Source of the DNA: UBA2336 sp965227265
GTDB taxonomy: Bacteria; Bacteroidota; Bacteroidia; Cytophagales; Cyclobacteriaceae
Assembly (NCBI GenBank): GCA_965227265.1
Contig: OZ245738.1
Span: 3,100,001-3,164,000, forward strand
DNA: 64,000 nt
Direction: 5' to 3'
Position numbers and translations under genes: made by a program
Shown: positions 26,426-33,714 of the stretch, piece by piece
Layout: the number at the start of each line of letters is the position of its first letter
Position numbering within the stretch: the stretch's first letter is position 1
The notes under the pieces: model-generated
What the model was told of the DNA's origin: nothing
Database searches by the model: none
Seen by the model: the letters and a program-made list of their open reading frames with translations, nothing else

Positions 26426-26545
26426 CTAATCCGTAAAGAAATGGTAAGACAAGATGGAGACAATGAATACGGCAATAACCAGCAGCACATAACCAAATAT
26501 TTTGGCCCGGGTAAAATATCCGCGAACTGGCATATTATCCTTCAT
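26426..26545 (-). CDS. 39-residue single-span membrane miniprotein (second of tandem pair)
   Basis: This small gene encodes MKDNMPVRGYFTRAKIFGYV followed by a hydrophobic segment (LLVIAVFIVSILSYHFF) and a short acidic end. It is a paralogue of the gene just upstream: both have Y-F-x-R-A-K-(V/I)-F-x-Y directly before one membrane helix. Its ATG lies two bases after the stop of the first gene, so they are translationally coupled. The function is unknown; size and topology suit a regulator or a subunit of a membrane complex, or a small toxin-like peptide. Confidence 0.65.
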   Translation of the reverse strand: MKDNMPVRGYFTRAKIFGYVLLVIAVFIVSILSYHFFTD

Positions 26546-26547
26546 AG

Positions 26548-26670
26548 CTATTCGGTGCTGATGAGTGTAAAAACATTACAGAAAAGATAGATCAAACCTG
26601 AAAGGGCCATCAGGTACGCGAAAACTTTCGCGCGAACAAAGTAGGCATGAGCCGATAATGTCTTTTTCAT
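26548..26670 (-). CDS. 40-residue single-span membrane miniprotein (first of tandem pair)
   Basis: This small gene encodes MKKTLSAHAYFVRAKVFAYL followed by a hydrophobic helix (MALSGLIYLFCNVFTLI) and STE. It shares the YF-RAK-F-Y motif with the next gene, two bases away. The basic N-terminus predicts an N-in topology. It lies directly downstream of the ECF sigma/anti-sigma pair on the same strand (124-base gap), which hints at membership in the same regulon. It is not a known family that I can name. Confidence 0.65.
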   Translation of the reverse strand: MKKTLSAHAYFVRAKVFAYLMALSGLIYLFCNVFTLISTE

Positions 26671-26729
26671 CTGGGTTAGAGTCAGGTGTTAAAGTATAAC
26701 TTCAATTACGACCCAAAAGTTGTTCTTGG

Positions 26730-26756
26730 AAGCAGTTAATTCGGTCAAGCGGCCAA
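26730..26756. repeat. Direct repeat copy B flanking the miniprotein pair
   Basis: AAGCAGT (26730-26736) and CAAGCGGCCAA (26746-26756), matching copy A at 26386-26416. On the minus strand this lies between the anti-sigma gene and the miniproteins, so it may be part of a duplicated upstream control region. Confidence 0.6.
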
Positions 26757-26794
26757 AAAGTGCCTGAAATAGCGGATTAAGGAGTTAGAAGAAA

Positions 26795-27580
26795 TCAGCC
26801 TTTTACCACATTTCCGATAATCTGGAGCTTTTCGAGTGTTGGCGATGGCCGGCCTCCGCGAGGCTCAATGGTAACGGCAAAGGTTGCTGCGCCACCCATA
26901 TCCTTCATGCGGATCAATCCATTGGAGTCAACATCAAACACTCCGGCATCAACAGGTTTGCCATCCACCATTGCCCAAAGCTGGTACTGATTTTCCTGCG
27001 CAAGCTGTTTCATGTCCTGAATACTAAGATAAACTTCTTTCGTTTGCTCATTCCAATAGACAGATGCCAAGGCAGATGATTTATTAGGATCTTTCATAAC
27101 AACCCGCGTAAAGTTCGGGTTGTCGGTTATGAGCATATCCTGTTCGATCTTATCGATACGCGTGTTAACGGTATTATAATCCTGCGCCATCTGGCGATTT
27201 TGTGCGATGAGTGTTGTAAGATTTTTTTCACTGGCTTGCCATCTTCCATGATATTCATACGCCATGTACGATGAAATAAGTGCAAGCACGATCGATGCGG
27301 CAGCAGCATACTTCCAGGTAGCAGTTTGCATTACCACAACCTTGGCTTCAGGCTTATTAAACTCAAGCTTATTCAACAACTCGGTTTTAACGGAAGCACG
27401 CGGCTGCATAGCCGTTTTCATCAAAAGCTGTTCCTGCGCTTCTTCAATCAGCGCAAGCTCTTTCCGCAGTTCGGGGTATTGCACAAGATTCTTCTCCACG
27501 GCTGTTCGTTCAGCTGCTGAAAGGTCACCGAGTGCATAAGCCTCAAGTATTCCGGACGATATGTATTCTTCTATGTTCAA
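26795..27580 (-). CDS. RskA-family anti-sigma factor
   Basis: The 261-residue protein has an N-terminal zinc-finger-like/anti-sigma helix region (ISSGILEAYALGDLSAAERTAVEK), one membrane helix at about residues 90-108 and a periplasmic RskA domain (YLSIQDMKQLAQENQYQLWAMVDGKPVDAGVF). Such proteins hold an ECF sigma factor at the membrane until a signal triggers release. The start overlaps the sigma gene by four bases (ATGA), showing translational coupling. Confidence 0.92.
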   Translation of the reverse strand: MNIEEYISSGILEAYALGDLSAAERTAVEKNLVQYPELRKELALIEEAQEQLLMKTAMQPRASVKTELLNKLEFNKPEAKVVVMQTATWKYAAAASIVLALISSYMAYEYHGRWQASEKNLTTLIAQNRQMAQDYNTVNTRIDKIEQDMLITDNPNFTRVVMKDPNKSSALASVYWNEQTKEVYLSIQDMKQLAQENQYQLWAMVDGKPVDAGVFDVDSNGLIRMKDMGGAATFAVTIEPRGGRPSPTLEKLQIIGNVVKG

Positions 27581-28161
27581 GCTTTTAAAATCACACGTAG
27601 TTGTTTCATCGCTAACCGCAACCTGGTCTTCACCGTGCCCAACGGAATGTTAAATTCTTCCGCCAGTTCCGATTGTGAATAGCCTTTAAAATATAACTGA
27701 TCTACTATAAATCTTTGGTCTTCTGAGAGAACATTTAGAATTTCCTTTACACCAATCCCTTCTATCTTCTGCTCTGAAAATTCCCGTTTGTTCACTCCAC
27801 TTACGAAATTCTCAAGTCCCCCGGTTTTGTTTTCGCGACTTATTTCTTTGGAGCGGGTTTTATCAATCGCTTGGTTTTTGGCCAGGTTAAGCATCCACGT
27901 GAACAGACGGCCTTTGGCAGCATCGTAGCTTTCGATCTTATCCCAAATCTTCAGGAAGATATCTTGTAATACTTCTTCGGCAATTTCTTCTTTTCGGATA
28001 ATCCGGAAAACCGCTCCATATAATGCACCCGAGTAATTATCATAGAGATACTCGAACGCAGCCTTATCCTTCGAGCGGAGCCCTGCGATGAGCGTTGATT
28101 CTTCAATATGAGTGGCGGAAGTTCCGATAACTGAATTGTACGACAAGGTGTCTTGTTTCAA
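27577..28161 (-). CDS. ECF-type RNA polymerase sigma factor
   Basis: The 194-residue protein has region 2 (FEYLYDNYSGALYGAVFRII ... LQDIFLKIWDKI) over about residues 34-95 and region 4 with a helix-turn-helix (YSQSELAEEFNIPLGTVKTR) over about 140-185. It is paired with the RskA-type anti-sigma immediately downstream and transcribed away from the DUF4331/TonB operon. That operon and the miniprotein pair are its natural regulon candidates. Confidence 0.95.
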   Translation of the reverse strand: MKQDTLSYNSVIGTSATHIEESTLIAGLRSKDKAAFEYLYDNYSGALYGAVFRIIRKEEIAEEVLQDIFLKIWDKIESYDAAKGRLFTWMLNLAKNQAIDKTRSKEISRENKTGGLENFVSGVNKREFSEQKIEGIGVKEILNVLSEDQRFIVDQLYFKGYSQSELAEEFNIPLGTVKTRLRLAMKQLRVILKA

Positions 28162-28227
28162 ATATAACAGTAAAACATGTTGATTGTTTAACCGCTCAAA
28201 TTGTTTCCATCCGTCTGACCTCCCTTA

Positions 28228-28274
28228 AAGGTATTCTGTCTGGCAAAGGTACTTATTTACCTCCTATTAAGGTA
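28228..28274. repeat. Three AAGGTA direct repeats in the sigma/DUF4331 divergent region
   Basis: AAGGTA occurs at 28228-28233, 28246-28251 and 28269-28274, spaced by 18 and 23 bases, in the 194-base divergent region. The middle copy overlaps the sigma-gene promoter box. They could be operator half-sites or parts of ECF-type promoters. Confidence 0.4.
28244..28251 (-). promoter_or_regulatory. -7 promoter box of the ECF sigma operon
   Basis: The minus strand reads TACCTTTG, an exact TAnnTTTG match, about 83 bases before the sigma ATG. It suggests housekeeping-sigma transcription of the sigma/anti-sigma pair. Confidence 0.6.
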
Positions 28275-28355
28275 AAACAACCCGCTTATGTGGAAACCAA
28301 TAAATCCAATCGTTTGCGCAACTGCGTAAGTGACCCAATAAACCATTATACAAGT

Positions 28356-29027
28356 ATGAAAGTTACAACCAAAATGAAAGTGCTGAGTGCAGCATTCGTG
28401 GTTGCCCTTGCATCAGGTGCTTACCTGATCGCGGCTGACCACATTGATGCCCCCGGAGTTACCGGTGCAGGATCCGCAAGCTTGGGTTCTGATATTACCG
28501 ATGTGTACGCCTTTGCGAATGGCGACAACATGGTGTTTGTCGTAAACACACAAGGCTTACTATCACCTGCAGCAACCGCTTCTGCAACCTTCGATGAAGA
28601 AGTGATGCTGGAGATTAACATCGACAACGGTGCAACAAAAGATCACATTGAAGACCTTGTTATCCAGGCAACGTTTAAAGATGGGAAAGTTCACATTCAC
28701 GGACCGAAAGCTCCTGTTACAAAAGGCTTAACCAGCACACTGGTAAGCGGAACAACCGTAAGTGCAGACATTACTGAATACGGTGATGCTCCGGTTATCG
28801 GAACTGACGGTGGCGTAAAAGTATTTGCCGGCCCACGTGACGACCCATTCTTCTTTGACCTTACTACGTACAAAGAGATCATTGCCGGAACAGCAACGAT
28901 GTTCGACAACCCGGGTGCAGATACATTTGCCGGAACAAACGTAATGTCATTGGTAGTTGAAGTTCCTAAGTCACAATTAGGTACAGGCACCATCGATATC
29001 TGGGCTACTTCTAACCGCAAAAACTAA
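28356..29027 (+). CDS. DUF4331 protein, N-terminal half
   Basis: The 223-residue exported protein has a signal peptide (VLSAAFVVALASGAYLIA) and begins its mature part with ADHIDAPGV, the DUF4331 hallmark, followed by DITDVYAFANGDNMVFVVN and VFAGPRDDPFFFDL. It corresponds only to the first half of a usual DUF4331 protein; the remaining half is the next gene, 12 bases downstream. The ATG at 28356 gives a clean signal peptide. The family's biochemical role is not established. Confidence 0.88.
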   Translation: MKVTTKMKVLSAAFVVALASGAYLIAADHIDAPGVTGAGSASLGSDITDVYAFANGDNMVFVVNTQGLLSPAATASATFDEEVMLEINIDNGATKDHIEDLVIQATFKDGKVHIHGPKAPVTKGLTSTLVSGTTVSADITEYGDAPVIGTDGGVKVFAGPRDDPFFFDLTTYKEIIAGTATMFDNPGADTFAGTNVMSLVVEVPKSQLGTGTIDIWATSNRKN

Positions 29028-29039
29028 TCTGAAAACAAC

Positions 29040-29585
29040 ATGAAAAAGATATTCAATTATTTAGCAACCATCGCACTGATCGGAGGAGCTTTTGCTTTCT
29101 CATCGTGCAGCGATGATGACGATGACAATGATAATACTCCTGCAACAACATACACGCAGGAAGATCAGATGGCCAGACCTGCAATTAACACTGTGTTTAT
29201 TGCCTCCGGTGCACCGAAAGATATGTTTAACGAAGCGCTTCCTTCAGCTATGGGTGCTGCCTATGCAACAGCATTTGCAACCCGTCTTGATGCCTTGAAT
29301 GGTGTAACGTATCCGGGCAATGCATTAGGTCAGGACCGCGCAACGTTTGCCGGTTTATTGGCAACCGATGTGTTGAACGTAAAACTATCAGGAACTACAA
29401 CATTCTTTGACGGAACAAACGTACTCACCGGTCGCGCATTGGCAGATGATGTAATCGATACCGAGCTGTTGCTCATTTTCGGTGGAACTGCAGGGACTAG
29501 CAATGCCGGTTTAACCAGCGATAACGTGGATGCAAACGATAAGGCGTTTTTAGGAACATTCCCTTACCTCGCTGCTCCGTTTTAA
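29040..29585 (+). CDS. DUF4331-like lipoprotein, C-terminal half
   Basis: The 181-residue lipoprotein (FSSCSDDDDD; Cys near residue 23) carries what is normally the C-terminal part of DUF4331: QMARPAINTVF, LLATDVLNVKL, GRALADDVIDTELLLIFGG and DNVDANDKAFLGTFPYLA. It has its own start and lipoprotein signal, so the split is not a frameshift. The two halves probably assemble into one unit at the outer membrane, with this half as the anchor. Confidence 0.85.
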   Translation: MKKIFNYLATIALIGGAFAFSSCSDDDDDNDNTPATTYTQEDQMARPAINTVFIASGAPKDMFNEALPSAMGAAYATAFATRLDALNGVTYPGNALGQDRATFAGLLATDVLNVKLSGTTTFFDGTNVLTGRALADDVIDTELLLIFGGTAGTSNAGLTSDNVDANDKAFLGTFPYLAAPF

Positions 29586-29608
29586 TATTTGACCTCACGT
29601 TGAGTTTT

Positions 29609-29632
29609 GGGAGAATCTATTTCGATTCTCCC
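29609..29632. repeat. Nine-pair hairpin between the DUF4331 lipoprotein and the TPR lipoprotein
   Basis: Arms GGGAGAATC and GATTCTCCC surround a six-base loop; outer TGAG/CTCA (29601-29604, 29637-29640) could extend it. With no T run it may adjust relative expression of downstream genes or stabilise the upstream message. Confidence 0.65.
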
Positions 29633-29662
29633 GGCTCTCAGCGGAAATCAACCAACCTCATT

Positions 29663-30955
29663 ATGAAACCAATTCTGTTTTTTCTTGCCGGCCTGATATT
29701 ACTTTCTTCCTGTAGTGAAGAAAAAAAGGCAATTGTTAATCCTGCTGATTATGAAACGTACTTAACGTTTCAAAAAGCCGCCAGCAAGTATTCGCTTGAT
29801 GACGACATGGCTTTCTGGAAAGAACGTTTGCAGCGCATGCCGAAAGACGAAGCTTCAAAACGCAAGCTTGCCGGATTGCACGCAGCAAAATTCAAGGCAA
29901 CGGGATTAGTAGAAGAATTAAAAATTTCCGACAGCATTTATCATGAATTATTAAAAACCGCGACAACCGGAAGGGTTGGTTTGTTCTTAGGTCTTGCTCA
30001 AAATTCTATTACTCAACATCAATTTAAACAGGCTGGAATTTATGCCGATTCAGCATTCGCCCTTGGTGAACGTAAACCAACTGTATTGTTAGTCTCCGCT
30101 GATATTGCACTCGAACTGGGCGATTATCCGAAAGCACATCATGTTTTAAATCAGTTCGTTAATAAAAAATCTTTTGCGCACCGGATTCGCCAAGTTAAGG
30201 TGAAGGATCAACAGGGCGATCTTGATTCCGCTATCCTGATCATGGAAGCTGCCCACGAACGTGTAAAAGGAAACAAAGATCTTTATTGCTGGTCACTCTC
30301 TAATTTGGGTGATATGTACGGTCATGCCGGAAGGATTGAAGATGCATACAAAGCTTACATTTCTGTTTTACAAAAAGATCCTGCATATGATTATGCATTA
30401 AAAGGTATAGCCTGGATCGCGTTATCCAACGATAAAAACTTTACTGAAGCCAAACGTATTAATCATTCGCTTGCTTCGCGCAGCCGCATGCCGGAGGCAC
30501 ATTTAATGCTTGCAGAAATCGCGGAGCTCGGAAACAACGCTACTGAAAAGCAAAATCAGCTTCAGCAGTTTATCAGCCTTACCGATAACGAAGGTTATAG
30601 AACCATGTACGCGAAATACCTCGCACATATCTATGCCGAAGAATTAGATCAGCCGGCTAAAAGTCTTGCTATAGCGGAACAGGAAATTAAAAACCGGCCA
30701 ACGCCTCAATCGTACGATTTGAAAGCCTGGGCGTTGCTCAAACTTGGTAAAAAAGAAGAAGCGCTTGCCATTGCGAAACAGTACGTTGAAAATGAAACCT
30801 TCGAACCGGACGCAGCTTATCATTTAGGGATGATCTACCTCGCGAACGGAAATACTGAACTGGCTGAGAAAAATCTGGAGGAAGCCTACGCAAGTTCTTT
30901 TGAACTGGGGCCTGTAATCAGTAACGACATTAAAAAAGCATTAGACTCCTTATAA
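29663..30955 (+). CDS. Tetratricopeptide repeat lipoprotein
   Basis: The 430-residue protein starts at the ATG at 29663 with a lipoprotein signal (LAGLILLSSCSEEKK). The mature part is made of TPR-like helix pairs (GLFLGLAQNSITQHQFKQAG; SLSNLGDMYGHAGRIEDAYK; WALLKLGKKEEALAIAKQYV; HLGMIYLANGNTELAEKNLE). It is probably a scaffold in the periplasm that links the DUF4331 proteins to the receptor system encoded downstream; this is inference from its place in the operon. The next gene begins one base after its stop. Confidence 0.85.
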   Translation: MKPILFFLAGLILLSSCSEEKKAIVNPADYETYLTFQKAASKYSLDDDMAFWKERLQRMPKDEASKRKLAGLHAAKFKATGLVEELKISDSIYHELLKTATTGRVGLFLGLAQNSITQHQFKQAGIYADSAFALGERKPTVLLVSADIALELGDYPKAHHVLNQFVNKKSFAHRIRQVKVKDQQGDLDSAILIMEAAHERVKGNKDLYCWSLSNLGDMYGHAGRIEDAYKAYISVLQKDPAYDYALKGIAWIALSNDKNFTEAKRINHSLASRSRMPEAHLMLAEIAELGNNATEKQNQLQQFISLTDNEGYRTMYAKYLAHIYAEELDQPAKSLAIAEQEIKNRPTPQSYDLKAWALLKLGKKEEALAIAKQYVENETFEPDAAYHLGMIYLANGNTELAEKNLEEAYASSFELGPVISNDIKKALDSL

Positions 30956-30956
30956 C

Positions 30957-31352
30957 ATGAATGCCGCACTTGCAAAACTTATGATCTTCGTCTATGGGCT
31001 TTCCATAGCAGGATATGTTTTGCTCGATAGTGGACACGAAATTCTGCACACTCTTAAAAGCAATCTTCATCATCACGAAGAGGAACATCATCGCCACGAT
31101 GATCACACAGATCCTCACCACAAAAACAGTTCAGATCACCACGTAGAAGATCACCAGAGCATTTTCACTCCGGATACAGATCAATCTGCGGAATCAAAAG
31201 ATTTAGTTAAGATTTTCAGCTTTCTATTGTTCTTCCAATCTCCATCAGCCTTTATTATCACAGATCACTCAGCTGATCTTTACGGTAATGGTTTATTACA
31301 AAAATTACTCACCTTAACGCGGGCACCGCTCACTCCGCCCCCGCTCGGCTAA
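30957..31352 (+). CDS. Histidine-rich membrane protein
   Basis: The 131-residue protein has an N-terminal membrane segment (KLMIFVYGLSIAGYVLL), a loop of about 35 residues in which about one third are His (LHHHEEEHHRHDDHTDPHH), a second hydrophobic segment (IFSFLLFFQSPSAFIIT) and a C-terminal LTPPPLG. The loop is an obvious metal-binding segment. Its place between the TPR lipoprotein and a TonB receptor suggests handling of a metal ion or metal complex brought in by that receptor. I do not recognise a named family. Confidence 0.75.
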   Translation: MNAALAKLMIFVYGLSIAGYVLLDSGHEILHTLKSNLHHHEEEHHRHDDHTDPHHKNSSDHHVEDHQSIFTPDTDQSAESKDLVKIFSFLLFFQSPSAFIITDHSADLYGNGLLQKLLTLTRAPLTPPPLG

Positions 31353-31427
31353 TCTTTTTCATTTGATCCTCTTGTCATGATGAGATATGATACAAGGGGA
31401 AATTTCTCAATCCTTTAATTAAGTAAC

Positions 31428-33659
31428 ATGAAAAAGATCATAGCAATTTTGCTATTGTGTTCTTCTGTGCTGCACGCCCAGGGAGTTTTAACGGGCACAG
31501 TCACGGAAGAAGGTTCTGCACAATCGTTGCCCGGTGCACAGGTTTTAATTAACAACACCTTAAAAGGCGATGCAACGAACATGAACGGAGCATTTAGAAT
31601 AGCAGGTATTCCGGCTGGAAGTTATACCGTTACCATTTCCTTTGTCGGATATGTAACGCAGTCAGCAGAAGTAATTATCACCGATAACCAGATCACGAAT
31701 CTTGCGGTTATTCTTGTACCCGGGAGCATCGAGCTTGCCGATGTAGTAATTTCAGCCAGTACCGACCGGCCTATGAATACGCTTTCACCGATTGACATTA
31801 AGCTCAGGCCAACCAATACCTCACAAGACATACTGCGGATGGTTCCAGGTTTGTTCATTGCGCAGCATGCCGGTGGCGGAAAAGCAGAACAAATTTTTCT
31901 GCGCGGCTTTGATATCGATCACGGCACCGATATTAATCTTGAGGTAGATGGACTTCCGGTGAACATGGTTTCGCATGCGCACGGTCAGGGATATTCTGAT
32001 CTGCATTTTTTAATTCCTGAATTGGTTCAACTTGTTGACTTTGATAAAGGTCCATACTTTGCCGACAAGGGAGATTTTACCACAGCCGGTTATGTGAGCT
32101 TTCAAACCCGCAATTCACTTGATAAAAATTTCTTCAAAGCAGAAGGTGGCCAGTTCGGAACCTTTCGTGGAGTAGGTGGCATAAATTTATTTCCAAAAGG
32201 TTCTAAGCAAAGCGGGTACATCGCTTCTGAATTTTATCGTTCAGATGGATACTTTGAAAGTCCGCAGGATTTTAAACGCTTCAATGTTTCAGGCAAATAT
32301 TCCAATCAATTTACGGCTACTGATCGCATAACGTTTGGTGCAAGCTTCTTCAACAGTAACTGGGATGCCTCCGGACAAATTCCTGAACGAGCGGTTAAAA
32401 GCGGAGACATTTCACGCTTCGGCTCGTTAGATAATACTGAAGGCGGTAAAACCGGAAGAGTCAATGCGTACGTTAAGCATACTCACCTGTTTGGCGGGGG
32501 TTCAACATTTGATCAGCAGGCGTATGCAGTGCACTACAATTTTAACCTGTTTTCTAATTTTACGTTTTTTCTTAACGATCCTATAAATGGTGATCAGATC
32601 CAACAAAAAGAATCACGAATGATTTACGGATACAAGGCTAACTATCATACCTCCGGAAATCTTTTTGGGAAAGAACTCCTGTCTCATGTGGGTGGAGGAT
32701 TTCGGTATGACGATGTGAATGATATTCGGTTATCGAATACTGTTAAGCGTGAATTTTTAAGCAGCGTTCAACGCGGAGATGTAGATGAAGCGAACGTTAA
32801 TGCTTTCGTTAGTGAAACACTTGCGTTAAGCGATCGCTGGTCTCTTAATACAGCTGTGCGGTTTGATTATTTCTCTTTTCAATACAATAATAAACTTACG
32901 GGTGAAAATAAGACAGAGCACGCTTCTATCGTTAGCCCGAAGCTGAACATAACGTATAAAGTTGCGAGCAACACACAGCTATACATTCGTTCGGGTACCG
33001 GATTCCATTCTAATGATACGCGGGTTGTGGTTGAGCAAAAGGCAAAAGAAATCCTCCCACGTGCAATTGGTGTTGACCTTGGAATGGATACTAAATTGTT
33101 TGACAAATTGTTGGTGCATGCTGCTCTATGGCGATTGGATCTTGAGCAGGAGTTTGTTTACGTAGGCGATGCAGGTATTGTTGAACCCAGCGGAAAAACC
33201 AAACGTCAGGGGATTGATCTTTCGGTACGCTACCAGGTATTACCCTGGCTGTTTGCCGATACAGATATAACATTAGCTGACCCTAAAGCGAAAGGCGAAC
33301 CTGAACACGCAGATAACATTCCGCTTGCACCGAGGTTTTCAAGCATTGGTGGCTTAACAGCCCGTTGCAAAAATGGTTTGAATGGAAGCCTGCGTTATCG
33401 GTACCTGGATCATCGTCCGGCTAATGAAGACAACAGTGTTGTTGCAGAAGGATATTTTCTGATGGATGCTGTGCTGAACTATACGCAATCGAGATTTGAA
33501 GTTGGCATTTCTGCTGAAAACGTGTTTGACGTTGCGTGGAAAGAGGCTCAGTTTGATACCGAGTCAAGAATGAACGGTGAAACTCAACCTGTTTCCGAAA
33601 TTCATTTTACTCCGGGAACACCTTTCTTTGCCAAGTTTCATGTGAGTATCTTCTTTTAA
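31428..33659 (+). CDS. TonB-dependent receptor with carboxypeptidase-regulatory domain
   Basis: The 743-residue outer-membrane receptor has a signal peptide, a carboxypeptidase-regulatory domain (LTGTVTEEGSAQSLPGAQV; residues 20-105), a plug (VVISASTDRP ... IFLRGFDIDHGTDINLEVDG; VSHAHGQGYSDLHFLIPE) and a barrel ending FAKFHVSIFF. The substrate is unknown. The plug is rich in His and Asp, and the gene before it encodes a His-rich protein, so a metal or metal chelate is a reasonable guess. It ends the operon with a strong terminator. Confidence 0.9.
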   Translation: MKKIIAILLLCSSVLHAQGVLTGTVTEEGSAQSLPGAQVLINNTLKGDATNMNGAFRIAGIPAGSYTVTISFVGYVTQSAEVIITDNQITNLAVILVPGSIELADVVISASTDRPMNTLSPIDIKLRPTNTSQDILRMVPGLFIAQHAGGGKAEQIFLRGFDIDHGTDINLEVDGLPVNMVSHAHGQGYSDLHFLIPELVQLVDFDKGPYFADKGDFTTAGYVSFQTRNSLDKNFFKAEGGQFGTFRGVGGINLFPKGSKQSGYIASEFYRSDGYFESPQDFKRFNVSGKYSNQFTATDRITFGASFFNSNWDASGQIPERAVKSGDISRFGSLDNTEGGKTGRVNAYVKHTHLFGGGSTFDQQAYAVHYNFNLFSNFTFFLNDPINGDQIQQKESRMIYGYKANYHTSGNLFGKELLSHVGGGFRYDDVNDIRLSNTVKREFLSSVQRGDVDEANVNAFVSETLALSDRWSLNTAVRFDYFSFQYNNKLTGENKTEHASIVSPKLNITYKVASNTQLYIRSGTGFHSNDTRVVVEQKAKEILPRAIGVDLGMDTKLFDKLLVHAALWRLDLEQEFVYVGDAGIVEPSGKTKRQGIDLSVRYQVLPWLFADTDITLADPKAKGEPEHADNIPLAPRFSSIGGLTARCKNGLNGSLRYRYLDHRPANEDNSVVAEGYFLMDAVLNYTQSRFEVGISAENVFDVAWKEAQFDTESRMNGETQPVSEIHFTPGTPFFAKFHVSIFF

Positions 33660-33664
33660 TAAAA

Positions 33665-33691
33665 AAAGTCCCGGAGGTTATCCGGGACTTT
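33665..33691. terminator. Terminator of the DUF4331/TonB operon and lpdA
   Basis: Ten perfect pairs (AAAGTCCCGG/CCGGGACTTT) with a seven-base loop, A run on the left and T-rich tail on the right. It serves both convergent transcripts. Confidence 0.88.
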
Positions 33692-33714
33692 GCTTTTATA
33701 TTCAATTTCAAATT

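Noticed and set aside
28356..29585. Frameshift explanation for the split DUF4331
   Set aside because: The second ORF has its own start and a complete lipoprotein signal peptide, and a 12-base gap separates the genes.
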